From Burkholderiales bacterium (lineage in GTDB: Bacteria > Pseudomonadota > Gammaproteobacteria > Burkholderiales > Burkholderiaceae_F), in assembly GCA_021205255.1 (NCBI GenBank), contig JAJPXW010000081.1, positions 1 through 5,152 on the forward strand: a stretch of DNA of 5,152 nucleotides, written 5' to 3'. Under the pieces are notes generated by a model. The model worked only from the letters and a program-made list of their open reading frames with translations, ran no database searches and was not told where the DNA came from. Below are positions 1 through 5,081 of the stretch, in pieces; the first letter of the stretch is position 1, and each line of letters opens with the position of its first letter. The position numbers and the translations under genes were made by a program.

Positions 1-49
1 TGTTGTGTGTAAGAAATATACAAACAGTAAATAATTACTACAGGGGGAT

Positions 50-58
50 ATTATACCA
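50..58 (-). promoter_or_regulatory. Possible extended -10 promoter reading leftward out of the window
   Basis: Read on the minus strand, positions 58 to 50 give TGGTATAAT, a perfect extended -10 element (TGn plus TATAAT). No good -35 hexamer lies 16-18 bp upstream, which extended -10 promoters can tolerate. Transcription would start near 43 and leave the window. A short inverted repeat AGTAA/TTACT (26-39) lies just downstream and might be an operator. No gene can be seen, so this remains a sequence match only. Confidence 0.25.
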
Positions 59-166
59 TGGATGGCTCAAAATCCGGAGTGGGTGAACTTGCTGTCAAAC
101 TCGGGACAGATTTCCAAAAACTTTCCCATCTACTACTTCGTTGGACTCACTAGTAATTCAAAATTT

Positions 167-191
167 GCATGATGTGATATATCACTTATGC
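167..191. repeat. Palindrome GTGATATATCAC inside a longer imperfect inverted repeat
   Basis: Positions 174-185 form a perfect 12-bp palindrome. GCAT at 167-170 and ATGC at 188-191 add outer arms, offset by one base (3 nt on the left and 2 nt on the right between outer arm and core). The shape fits a dimeric repressor operator or a small hairpin. It is not a CRP box, because the TGTGA and TCAC parts are too close together. No gene starts nearby, so its role is unknown. Confidence 0.35.
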
Positions 192-454
192 CATTGTCGA
201 CGTCATATACAACGCAGTATCCCAGACGGAATAGAGAAACTACAAAAATTCCCATTAATACTCAAAAAGTTACATTAGGATAGCCATGTGGAATATCTGG
301 AAATTATAAATATGGCTAAAGTGATTAATGCGCTTGCTAATATCTCCTTTTGGAACTTGCGAGAATGAGATTCTTTCTATAGCAGTGAAGGTATAACTGT
401 CTATTGGACCATGGCGGCCTCCAAGTCCGTGTAGCCAGTTGAAAAAGAGACCAG

Positions 455-484
455 CAAAAAAGAAAGGGAGTATTTCAACTCCCT
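455..484 (-). terminator. Intrinsic terminator of tRNA-Asn
   Basis: On the minus strand, AGGGAGT and ACTCCCT (484-478 and 471-465) form a 7-bp stem with a 6-nt loop. A T-rich tail, TTTCTTTTTT, follows at 465-456. It begins only 7 nt past the CCA end of the tRNA gene and points the same way, so it should end the tRNA transcript. Confidence 0.85.
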
Positions 485-490
485 GAATCT

Positions 491-566
491 TGGCTCCCCG
501 AGTTGGGCTTGAACCAACGACCTGCGGATTAACAGTCCGTCGCTCTACCGACTGAGCTATCGGGGA
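491..566 (-). tRNA. tRNA-Asn (anticodon GTT)
   Basis: A complete 76-nt tRNA gene delivers asparagine at AAU and AAC codons. Read on the minus strand, the acceptor arms TCCCCGA and TCGGGGA pair over 7 bp. The D stem is GCTC/GAGC and the anticodon loop is CTGTTAA, with GTT at 533-531. The T arm is GTTGG/CCAAC around a TTCAAGC loop, and GCCA at the 3' end means that CCA is encoded. The anticodon arm closely resembles other proteobacterial tRNA-Asn genes. It has its own promoter and terminator, so it appears to be a single-gene unit. tRNA 3' ends are common integration sites, but I found no duplicate of its 3' end in the window. Confidence 0.97.
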
Positions 567-572
567 ATGACA

Positions 573-603
573 AGGACGTAACTATACTTATTTTTTACGT
601 CCT
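573..603. repeat. 9-bp inverted repeat over the tRNA-Asn promoter
   Basis: AGGACGTAA (573-581) and TTACGTCCT (595-603) are perfect reverse complements separated by 13 bp. The repeat covers most of the -10/-35 spacer and the predicted start of the tRNA-Asn promoter. It is also the only hairpin between the aminotransferase stop codon and the tRNA. As RNA from the aminotransferase it would form a 9-bp stem, but only TTGTCATT follows, which is poor for an intrinsic terminator. It may be an operator, a weak terminator, or both. Confidence 0.55.
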
Positions 604-609
604 CTGCAA
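581..609 (-). promoter_or_regulatory. Promoter of tRNA-Asn
   Basis: On the minus strand a -10 TATAGT (586-581) lies 17 bp from a weak -35 TTGCAG (609-604). The predicted start near 574 leaves a leader of roughly 8 nt before the mature tRNA 5' end at 566, a normal distance. The -35 is a poor match, so the call rests on the -10, the spacing and the position. Confidence 0.6.
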
Positions 610-640
610 ATATTCAAGTTCGAAATTTACAAACTCTATT

Positions 641-1855
641 TTATTCCTGAACTTCACAGATTGCTTTTGCGGTGTAATCAACATTGTTCTTATTCAAAGA
701 AGCAACGCAGATACGGCTAGACTTAACTACATATACGCCATAGTCCTTTCTGAGACGCTCAATTTGCTCCGGAGTTAGCTGCGAGAACGAGAACATGCCG
801 TTCTGGTTTTCGATAAACGAGAAGTCTTTCTTGGAACCCTGTTTCTTCAGACTTTCCACTAGAAGCTTTCTCATTAACTTAACTCTGTCCCGCATTTCGT
901 CTAGATCTTTATGCCATTGTTCAGTTAGTTCTGGATCATTAAGAACAGTAGCGACAATCTTGGCTCCGTGAGTTGGTGGATTGGAGTAGTTAGCACGAAC
1001 AAGGGATTTAATCTGACTCAACACTCTTTTAGCTTCGTCTTCGTCTTTACAAACTACAGTCAAAGCCCCAACTCTTTCGCCATAGAGCGAGAAATTCTTT
1101 GAGAATGAGCTGGCTACTATAAATCTAATTCCAGAGTCAGCAAACTGACGAATAGCATAGGCATCTGAATCTAGATCTTTGCCAAAACCCTGATAAGCAA
1201 TGTCAAGGAACGGAATAAGGTCTTTTTCTATGCAGACTTGAACGATCTCATCCCATTGTTCTTGTGTCGGATCAACACCAGTTGGGTTATGGCAACAGGC
1301 ATGCATGAGGATAACTGTCTTTGGCTCAAGGCTTTGCAGGCAATCAATCATTTTGTCGAATTCGATTTTGCCAGTAGCCTTGTCGTAATAAGGATAGGTT
1401 CCAACTTTGAAGCCGGCATGTTCAAAAATCGCAATGTGGTTACCCCAGGTAGGAGTACTCACTAGCACTTCAGGATCGTCAAGAATTGAATGCAGGAAAT
1501 CAGCTCCTTCTTTCAGTGCTCCTGTGCCACCTAGTGTTTGAACAGTGGCTGCTCTCTTATCCTTAATTACTTCGGAATCTGGACCAAAAAGAAGCTTTTG
1601 TACGCCAGAGTCGTAATCAGGAATACCAGAAATTGGAAGATATGTGTGAGGATCGCCTTTCTCAGCCATCTGCTTTTCGGTCTTTTCAACACAACTGAGC
1701 AGTGGGACTTTCCCATCTTCCGTGCAATAGACACCAATGCCGAGATTTACTTTTTCTTTGCGAGGATCCTCCTTAAAAGCCTCGTTCAGACCAAGAATAG
1801 GATCGTCCGGAGCCATTTTGATGCTATCAAAAACAGAAGAAACAGATGTACTCAT
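641..1855 (-). CDS. tyrB: Aromatic/aspartate aminotransferase (class I, TyrB/AspC type)
   Basis: This cytoplasmic PLP enzyme moves the amino group of aspartate, tyrosine or phenylalanine to 2-oxoglutarate, linking amino-acid synthesis to oxaloacetate. At 404 residues it is close to the usual length of about 397. Visible landmarks are the TPTWGNH segment with the cofactor-stacking Trp137, HNPTG with Asn190, DIAYQGF with Asp218 and Tyr221, and SSFSKNFSLYGERVG with Schiff-base Lys253 and Arg261. RANYSNPP carries Arg287, the likely partner of the substrate side chain. SSRICVA carries Arg381, which should bind the alpha-carboxylate. Segments such as IPFLDIAYQGFG and DAYAIR look more like TyrB than AspC, but substrate preference cannot be settled by eye. 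The ATG at 1855 has AGAGGG 8 nt upstream. An overlapping ATG at 1860 is out of frame and too close to that site. The gene is divergent from uvrB and followed by tRNA-Asn. It appears intact. Confidence 0.95.
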   Translation of the reverse strand: MSTSVSSVFDSIKMAPDDPILGLNEAFKEDPRKEKVNLGIGVYCTEDGKVPLLSCVEKTEKQMAEKGDPHTYLPISGIPDYDSGVQKLLFGPDSEVIKDKRAATVQTLGGTGALKEGADFLHSILDDPEVLVSTPTWGNHIAIFEHAGFKVGTYPYYDKATGKIEFDKMIDCLQSLEPKTVILMHACCHNPTGVDPTQEQWDEIVQVCIEKDLIPFLDIAYQGFGKDLDSDAYAIRQFADSGIRFIVASSFSKNFSLYGERVGALTVVCKDEDEAKRVLSQIKSLVRANYSNPPTHGAKIVATVLNDPELTEQWHKDLDEMRDRVKLMRKLLVESLKKQGSKKDFSFIENQNGMFSFSQLTPEQIERLRKDYGVYVVKSSRICVASLNKNNVDYTAKAICEVQE

Positions 1856-1893
1856 ATCATTTGCCCTCTTGAAAGTTGTTACTAAATCCTGTA

Positions 1894-1924
1894 ACTATAC
1901 AAAACAATTAAGGACTTCCATCAA
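1894..1924 (-). promoter_or_regulatory. Possible promoter of the aminotransferase gene
   Basis: On the minus strand, TATAGT (1899-1894) is a good -10. TTGATG (1924-1919) could be the -35, although the spacer of 19 bp is long. Transcription would start near 1887, giving a leader of about 30 nt. The same 10-mer, GTATAGTTAC, contains the -10 of the tRNA-Asn promoter. Confidence 0.45.
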
Positions 1925-1956
1925 AACTTAACCCAATACAACACATGCAGACGATT

Positions 1957-1990
1957 CTCAGCTGAGTCTTAACGCAATGCCTGTTAAGAC
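1957..1990. repeat. 25-bp inverted repeat and adjoining palindrome between tyrB and uvrB
   Basis: GTCTTAAC (1966-1973) and GTTAAGAC (1983-1990) are perfect reverse complements separated by 9 bp. A second perfect palindrome, CTCAGCTGAG (1957-1966), abuts it and shares one base. Neither is followed by a T-run on either strand, so they are not intrinsic terminators. Placed between two divergent promoters, about 45-70 bp upstream of the predicted uvrB start, they look like binding sites for a dimeric regulator. It is not a CTGT-N8-ACAG LexA box. Confidence 0.6.
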
Positions 1991-2020
1991 ACATCTAGTA
2001 ACTGCCTTAAAAATACCCAG

Positions 2021-2029
2021 TGATACGAT
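2021..2029 (+). promoter_or_regulatory. Possible extended -10 promoter of uvrB
   Basis: TGATACGAT matches the extended -10 pattern (TGn followed by a hexamer with 4 of 6 consensus bases). No recognisable -35 lies 16-18 bp upstream. The start would fall near 2036, leaving a very short leader that begins just before the ribosome binding site. The match is moderate and an upstream promoter cannot be excluded. Confidence 0.35.
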
Positions 2030-2037
2030 AGCCCGGC

Positions 2038-2042
2038 AGGAG
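2038..2042 (+). promoter_or_regulatory. Ribosome binding site that fixes the TTG start of uvrB
   Basis: AGGAG lies 8 nt before the TTG at 2051, which is ideal spacing. The next in-frame Met is codon 16, within HMPF, and no comparable site precedes it. The TTG start also keeps the SPFEL segment that I recall from betaproteobacterial UvrB proteins. Confidence 0.8.
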
Positions 2043-2050
2043 AAGAACAA

Positions 2051-4078
2051 TTGACAAATATCGTTAAATATCCAAATTCGCCTTTTGAGCTGCATATGCC
2101 TTTTGATGCAGCAGGGGACCAACCTCAAGCTATAGAAAAACTAACTGAAGGAATTGAGGATGGTTATACCGCCCAGACTCTTTTAGGGGTAACTGGAAGC
2201 GGTAAGACTTTCACAATGGCTAACGTCATTGCGAAGACTGGACTTCCTACTCTTATTATGGCTCCTAATAAGACACTAGCTGCTCAGCTTTACGCTGAAA
2301 TGCGGGACTTTTTTCCTAAGAATGCCGTTGAGTATTTCGTCAGTTATTACGACTACTATCAGCCAGAAGCCTATGTTCCTCAACGAGACCTCTATATAGA
2401 AAAAGACTCTTCGGTCAATGACCACATAGAGCAAATGCGACTTTCAGCTTCGAAGGCGGTTTTGGAAAGACGTGATGTCATCATAGTTGCCACCGTAAGT
2501 GCAATCTATGGTATTGGAGCTCCAGAGTCCTACACTGAAATGCGATTGATCCTAAAAACTGGCGACAAAATTGATCAGAAGGATCTAATTGCCCATCTAG
2601 TTCGAATCCAATATCAGAGAAACGATACCGAATTTACTAGAGGCACTTTTAGAGTCCGTGGTGACACGATTGATGTCTTCCCAGCCGAACACTCAGAAAT
2701 GGCCCTTCGCATCCAGTTATTTGACGATGAAATCGAAGACATGTACTTCTTTGATCCGCTAACTGGTAAAACCATGCGGAGGGTTAGCAGATTCGCCATT
2801 TACCCAACGTCAAACTATGTAACGCCAAGAAGCGAAATTCTGCGGGCTATTGATTCCATTAAAGAGGAATTGAAAGAGCAAGAGGAATTCTTTCTTAAGG
2901 AAGGGAAATTAGTCGAAGCGCAGAGATTAAAACAAAGGACGCTTTTCGATCTAGAAATGCTTAATGAGCTTGGATTTTGTAAAGGAATTGAAAACTACTC
3001 GCGGCATCTTTCAGGTGGAAAGCCAGGCGAACCTCCGCCTACCTTAATTGACTATCTACCAAAAGACTGCATCATGTTCTTTGACGAATCCCATGTTCTT
3101 CTTGGCCAGTTAGGTGGTATGTACAGAGGAGACCAGTCAAGAAAAAATACCTTAGTGGAATATGGTTTCCGCCTTCCAAGCGCTAAAGACAACCGGCCAT
3201 TGAGATTCGACGAGTTCGAACGCAAGATGCGTCGGGCTGTGTTTGTATCTGCAACGCCAGCAAAATATGAACTTGAACATTCTTCTCAAATAGTCGAACA
3301 AGTGGTTAGGCCTACAGGTCTAATAGACCCTGAGGTCGAAGTTCGTCCTGCGTCCACTCAAGTTGACGACATCCTTGGTGAAATTAAAACTAGAGTTCCA
3401 CAAGGTCAAAGAATCCTAATTACTACTCTAACTAAGAAGATGGCTGAAGACTTGACGGACTTTCTATCAGACAATGGAGTAAAAGTTCGCTACTTGCATT
3501 CTGATATCGATACAGTTGAGAGAGTTGAAATAATTCGGGACCTGCGTGCTGGTGTCTTTGATGTGCTCGTTGGCATTAACCTTCTTAGAGAAGGTCTTGA
3601 TATGCCTGAAGTAGCGCTAGTGGGGATTTTGGATGCTGATAAAGAAGGATTTCTGCGAAGCGAACGATCTTTGATACAGACTATAGGTCGAGCTGCTCGT
3701 AACGTTAATGGAAAAGCTATTCTCTATGGAGACAATATCACTGACTCCATGAAACGAGCCATCGAGGAGACCAATCGCCGTAGAGAAAAGCAACAAAAAT
3801 TTAATGAAGAACACGGCATTACGCCAAAGAGTGTTCAAAAGGAGATTCGGAACATCATTGATGGTGTCTATAAAGAGGACCAAATCGATGAAGCTGCTGC
3901 CCCAGTTGGGTGCGAAGACTACGAGAAGATGGATCCTAAGGACCTAGCCAAGGAAATCAAAAAGCTTGAGAAAACCATGTATGAGCACGCTAAGAATCTT
4001 GAATTTGAGAGGGCCGCTGAAGTGCGTGACAAAATTAGCCTAATCAAATTGCAAGTATTTGGAGCAGAAGTCCCCTAG
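2051..4078 (+). CDS. uvrB: UvrABC excinuclease subunit B
   Basis: UvrB is the damage-verifying ATPase of nucleotide excision repair. UvrA loads it on DNA, it clamps one strand with its beta-hairpin, and it recruits UvrC for the dual incision. The product has 675 residues, against 673 in E. coli. In order I see Walker A GVTGSGKT (46-53), the beta-hairpin YYDYYQPEAY (99-108), Walker B DESH (345-348), SATP (400-403), the helicase motif GINLLREGLDMPE (508-520), QTIGRAAR (543-550), and a C-terminal UVR motif that contacts UvrC (about 632-671). The linker before the UVR motif is short. Just after DESH the protein reads VLLGQ, where the usual form is VTIPQ. The start is TTG at 2051, chosen for the AGGAG site. 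It is divergent from tyrB and followed at 154 bp by the phosphatase gene. No SOS box was found upstream. Confidence 0.98.
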   Translation: MTNIVKYPNSPFELHMPFDAAGDQPQAIEKLTEGIEDGYTAQTLLGVTGSGKTFTMANVIAKTGLPTLIMAPNKTLAAQLYAEMRDFFPKNAVEYFVSYYDYYQPEAYVPQRDLYIEKDSSVNDHIEQMRLSASKAVLERRDVIIVATVSAIYGIGAPESYTEMRLILKTGDKIDQKDLIAHLVRIQYQRNDTEFTRGTFRVRGDTIDVFPAEHSEMALRIQLFDDEIEDMYFFDPLTGKTMRRVSRFAIYPTSNYVTPRSEILRAIDSIKEELKEQEEFFLKEGKLVEAQRLKQRTLFDLEMLNELGFCKGIENYSRHLSGGKPGEPPPTLIDYLPKDCIMFFDESHVLLGQLGGMYRGDQSRKNTLVEYGFRLPSAKDNRPLRFDEFERKMRRAVFVSATPAKYELEHSSQIVEQVVRPTGLIDPEVEVRPASTQVDDILGEIKTRVPQGQRILITTLTKKMAEDLTDFLSDNGVKVRYLHSDIDTVERVEIIRDLRAGVFDVLVGINLLREGLDMPEVALVGILDADKEGFLRSERSLIQTIGRAARNVNGKAILYGDNITDSMKRAIEETNRRREKQQKFNEEHGITPKSVQKEIRNIIDGVYKEDQIDEAAAPVGCEDYEKMDPKDLAKEIKKLEKTMYEHAKNLEFERAAEVRDKISLIKLQVFGAEVP

Positions 4079-4120
4079 TCTTAAGCATAAAAACGGTATG
4101 GGTAATCCCGTAATCCACTC

Positions 4121-4148
4121 TTGAATTTTTTAAAAAATATCGTACTAT
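4121..4148 (+). promoter_or_regulatory. Possible promoter of the phosphatase gene
   Basis: TTGAAT (4121-4126) and TACTAT (4143-4148) are separated by 16 bp, each matching 4 of 6 consensus bases. The spacer contains a TTTTTTAAAAAA palindrome, which would be stiff or bent DNA. Transcription would start near 4155, so the hairpin at 4162-4190 would lie in the leader. Confidence 0.45.
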
Positions 4149-4161
4149 AGGCAAATTGTGC

Positions 4162-4203
4162 GGATGAAAAGGGAATTTCCCAATTCGTCCTTAAGTTTGT
4201 TTA
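4162..4203 (+). terminator. Hairpin with T-rich tail: uvrB terminator or leader attenuator
   Basis: GGATGAA (4162-4168) pairs with TTCGTCC (4184-4190), with one G-U pair. An A-A/A-A internal loop follows, and GGGA (4171-4174) then pairs with TCCC (4178-4181). The T-rich stretch TTAAGTTTGTTT follows. It could end uvrB transcription. If the promoter at 4121-4148 is real, the hairpin would instead sit in the phosphatase leader and could attenuate it. The tail is interrupted, so termination may be partial. Confidence 0.5.
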
Positions 4204-4232
4204 GGGATCCTAGATAGCAAAGCGACAGGAAT

Positions 4233-4730
4233 ATGGTAAAAGTTTTGTTTGTGTGCATGGGCAACATCTGCCGCTCACCAACAGCCGAAGCCGTCTTTGG
4301 AAAGATGGTTAAGGAAGCTGGTCTGAGCGATCAGATCATAGTTGACTCCGCAGGCACACACGGATATCACGTGGGCGAAGCTCCCGATGTCCGTGCTCAG
4401 CTAGCTGGGCGTAAAAGAGGCTATGACTTGTCCGAGTTAAGAGCTCGGCAGATCACGGCAGATGATTTTAGAGAGTGCGATTTTATTCTGGCCATGGATT
4501 GGGAGAATCTAACAGCAATGCAACAGATTTGCCCGCCAATGTACAAGCACAAGCTAGCGCTTCTTATGAGATACGCCAGAGAGAACGATACAGCGGTGGT
4601 CCCCGATCCATACTATGGCGGAAATGAAGGATTCAATACAGTCCTTGATTACTGCGAGGATGCGTGTGAAGGGCTGCTTGAAGTAGTAAAGAAACGCGCC
4701 GCTATGTATAGCGGAAATCGTTCTTTCTAA
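4233..4730 (+). CDS. Low-molecular-weight protein tyrosine phosphatase
   Basis: This cytoplasmic enzyme removes phosphate from phosphotyrosine (or small phosphoesters) through a cysteinyl-phosphate intermediate. The signature is CMGNICRS at residues 8-15: nucleophile Cys8 and phosphate-binding Arg14 of the C-X5-R loop, followed by Ser15. The general acid is Asp125 in DPYYGG. At 165 residues the length is normal for the family, and there is no signal peptide or membrane segment. ATG at 4233 is the only sensible start, because the next Met is inside the active-site loop. The only Shine-Dalgarno match, AGGA at 4227-4230, is just 2 nt from the ATG, so initiation may be weak. No tyrosine kinase or polysaccharide gene is adjacent, which argues against a Wzb-type capsule role. 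It is followed by its own terminator and then iscR. The family assignment is firm, but the physiological substrate is unknown. Confidence 0.95.
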   Translation: MVKVLFVCMGNICRSPTAEAVFGKMVKEAGLSDQIIVDSAGTHGYHVGEAPDVRAQLAGRKRGYDLSELRARQITADDFRECDFILAMDWENLTAMQQICPPMYKHKLALLMRYARENDTAVVPDPYYGGNEGFNTVLDYCEDACEGLLEVVKKRAAMYSGNRSF

Positions 4731-4746
4731 AAACCCAGTGAATAAA

Positions 4747-4770
4747 GAGAGCCGTGAGGCTCTTCTTTTT
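4747..4770 (+). terminator. Intrinsic terminator after the phosphatase gene
   Basis: AGAGCC (4748-4753) and GGCTCT (4758-4763) form a 6-bp GC-rich stem around a GTGA tetraloop. One extra G-U pair lies at the base, and TTCTTTTT follows. It starts 17 nt after the stop codon and separates the phosphatase from the iscR transcription unit. Confidence 0.9.
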
Positions 4771-4845
4771 ACTGGCCTATTGAAAAAACTTTTAGTCTCA
4801 TAGTGGGCTAAAAACCTTAAGTTTCGCTTCAAGGTTGCAACGAAC

Positions 4846-4872
4846 TATTTCCGACTTAAATACTTAGAAAAT
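4846..4872 (+). promoter_or_regulatory. Upstream IscR-like site 1, right arm degraded
   Basis: TATTTCCGA at 4846-4854 is identical to the arm of the palindrome next to iscR. At the matching position after the 9-bp spacer is TTAGAAAAT (4864-4872), which keeps only 5 of 9 bases of TCGGAAATA. Aligned to the 25-bp IscR type 1 pattern as I recall it (half-site ATASYYGACT), 17 positions agree. It could be a weak site or a decayed one. Confidence 0.45.
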
Positions 4873-4882
4873 TTTTAGTTCT

Positions 4883-4909
4883 TATTTCCGACAATTTTGA
4901 TAAGGAACT
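4883..4909 (+). promoter_or_regulatory. Upstream IscR-like site 2, right arm degraded
   Basis: TATTTCCGA at 4883-4891 is a second exact copy of the arm, starting 37 bp after the previous one. The right-hand arm is poor: AAGGAACT sits one base out of register. About 17 of 25 positions agree with the IscR type 1 pattern. Single strong half-sites may bind only weakly or cooperatively. Confidence 0.4.
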
Positions 4910-5016
4910 GGATACATAACTAGAGGGGTAATTCCCTAAAAATTATCTACCCACAGCACTTTCTCTTTAGTCCATATATTCTTTTCAAACGTGTTCTTCT
5001 TCCTATAGATAGAATA

Positions 5017-5041
5017 ATTTCCGACTATTGCACTCGGAAAT
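5017..5041. promoter_or_regulatory. iscR operator A: 25-bp perfect-arm palindrome
   Basis: ATTTCCGA (5017-5024) and TCGGAAAT (5034-5041) are perfect reverse complements separated by 9 bp. The 25-bp length and the CCGACT half-site fit the IscR type 1 site (about 19 of 25 positions agree with the pattern I recall). The site covers the predicted -35 of iscR. Apo- or [2Fe-2S]-IscR binding here would block transcription, which is how iscR autoregulates in E. coli. Confidence 0.7.
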
Positions 5042-5056
5042 AGATCAGTGTATATT
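5028..5056 (+). promoter_or_regulatory. Predicted iscR promoter
   Basis: A weak -35 TTGCAC (5028-5033) is followed after 17 bp by TATATT (5051-5056), a 5-of-6 match to the -10. The start would fall near 5062-5063, about 20 nt before the iscR ATG. Operator A spans the -35, and operator B spans part of the -10 and the start site, an arrangement typical of direct repression. Confidence 0.6.
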
Positions 5057-5079
5057 TCCGACCGAATTAATCGGAAATA
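5053..5079. promoter_or_regulatory. iscR operator B: 27-bp palindrome up to the start codon
   Basis: TATTTCCGA (5053-5061) and TCGGAAATA (5071-5079) are perfect 9-bp arms with a 9-bp spacer. About 19 of 25 core positions agree with the IscR type 1 pattern. The site overlaps the -10, the probable transcription start and the GGAA that must serve as ribosome binding site, and it ends 2 bp before the ATG. In RNA, CCGA (5062-5065) could also pair with TCGG (5071-5074) and mask part of that site. Confidence 0.7.
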
Positions 5080-5081
5080 AG

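Larger units (their letters stand above)
1..454. other. Gene-poor region beyond the tRNA-Asn 3' end
   Basis: No convincing gene is visible on either strand. The only plus-strand reading frames are very short. One is a 31-codon frame from ATG at 58 to TAG at 151-153, with a purine-rich AGGGGGA 9 nt upstream. The other overlaps it, a 36-codon frame from ATG at 62 to TGA at 170-172. They overlap in different frames, neither resembles a family I know, and both could be chance. From about 190 to 454 the sequence is broken by stops in all frames. What it does hold is a palindrome around 174-185 and a possible minus-strand promoter at 50-58, listed separately. It may be decayed sequence or plain intergenic DNA. 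Confidence 0.6.

Noticed and set aside
491..520. tRNA 3' end as an attachment site with a second copy in the window
   Set aside because: I found no repeat of the T arm/acceptor sequence elsewhere in the window and no integrase gene.
1238..1931. Several plus-strand open frames antisense to the aminotransferase (for example 1538-1885)
   Set aside because: They lie opposite a gene with full family motifs, have no recognisable protein features, and are shadows of its codon pattern.
1981..1996. Possible SOS (LexA) box upstream of uvrB
   Set aside because: CTGT occurs at 1981-1984, but the ACAG required 8 bp later is absent; the position reads ATCT.
2614..3883. Minus-strand frames inside uvrB (2614-2799 and 3617-3883)
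   Set aside because: They are antisense to intact, conserved UvrB coding sequence and have no independent start signals or motifs.
4099..4110. GGGTAATCCC, with similar GGG-N-CCC palindromes at 4171-4181 and 4924-4937
   Set aside because: The three differ in spacer and flanks, and the shared part is too short to call a repeat family.
4790..4813. TTTTAG/CTAAAA inverted repeat downstream of the phosphatase terminator
   Set aside because: It is A-T rich with G-U pairs, has no suitable tail on the plus strand and no minus-strand gene to terminate. Chance is likely in such sequence.
4554..4832. Minus-strand 92-codon frame across the end of the phosphatase gene
   Set aside because: It runs through the phosphatase terminator and conserved C-terminus. 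Its composition looks like a shadow and no promoter was seen.
4771..5081. Riboswitch, small RNA gene or CRISPR-like array in the iscR upstream region
   Set aside because: The repeated TATTTCCGA elements are too short and too few for CRISPR and fit operator arms. No conserved riboswitch fold or independent terminator was visible.
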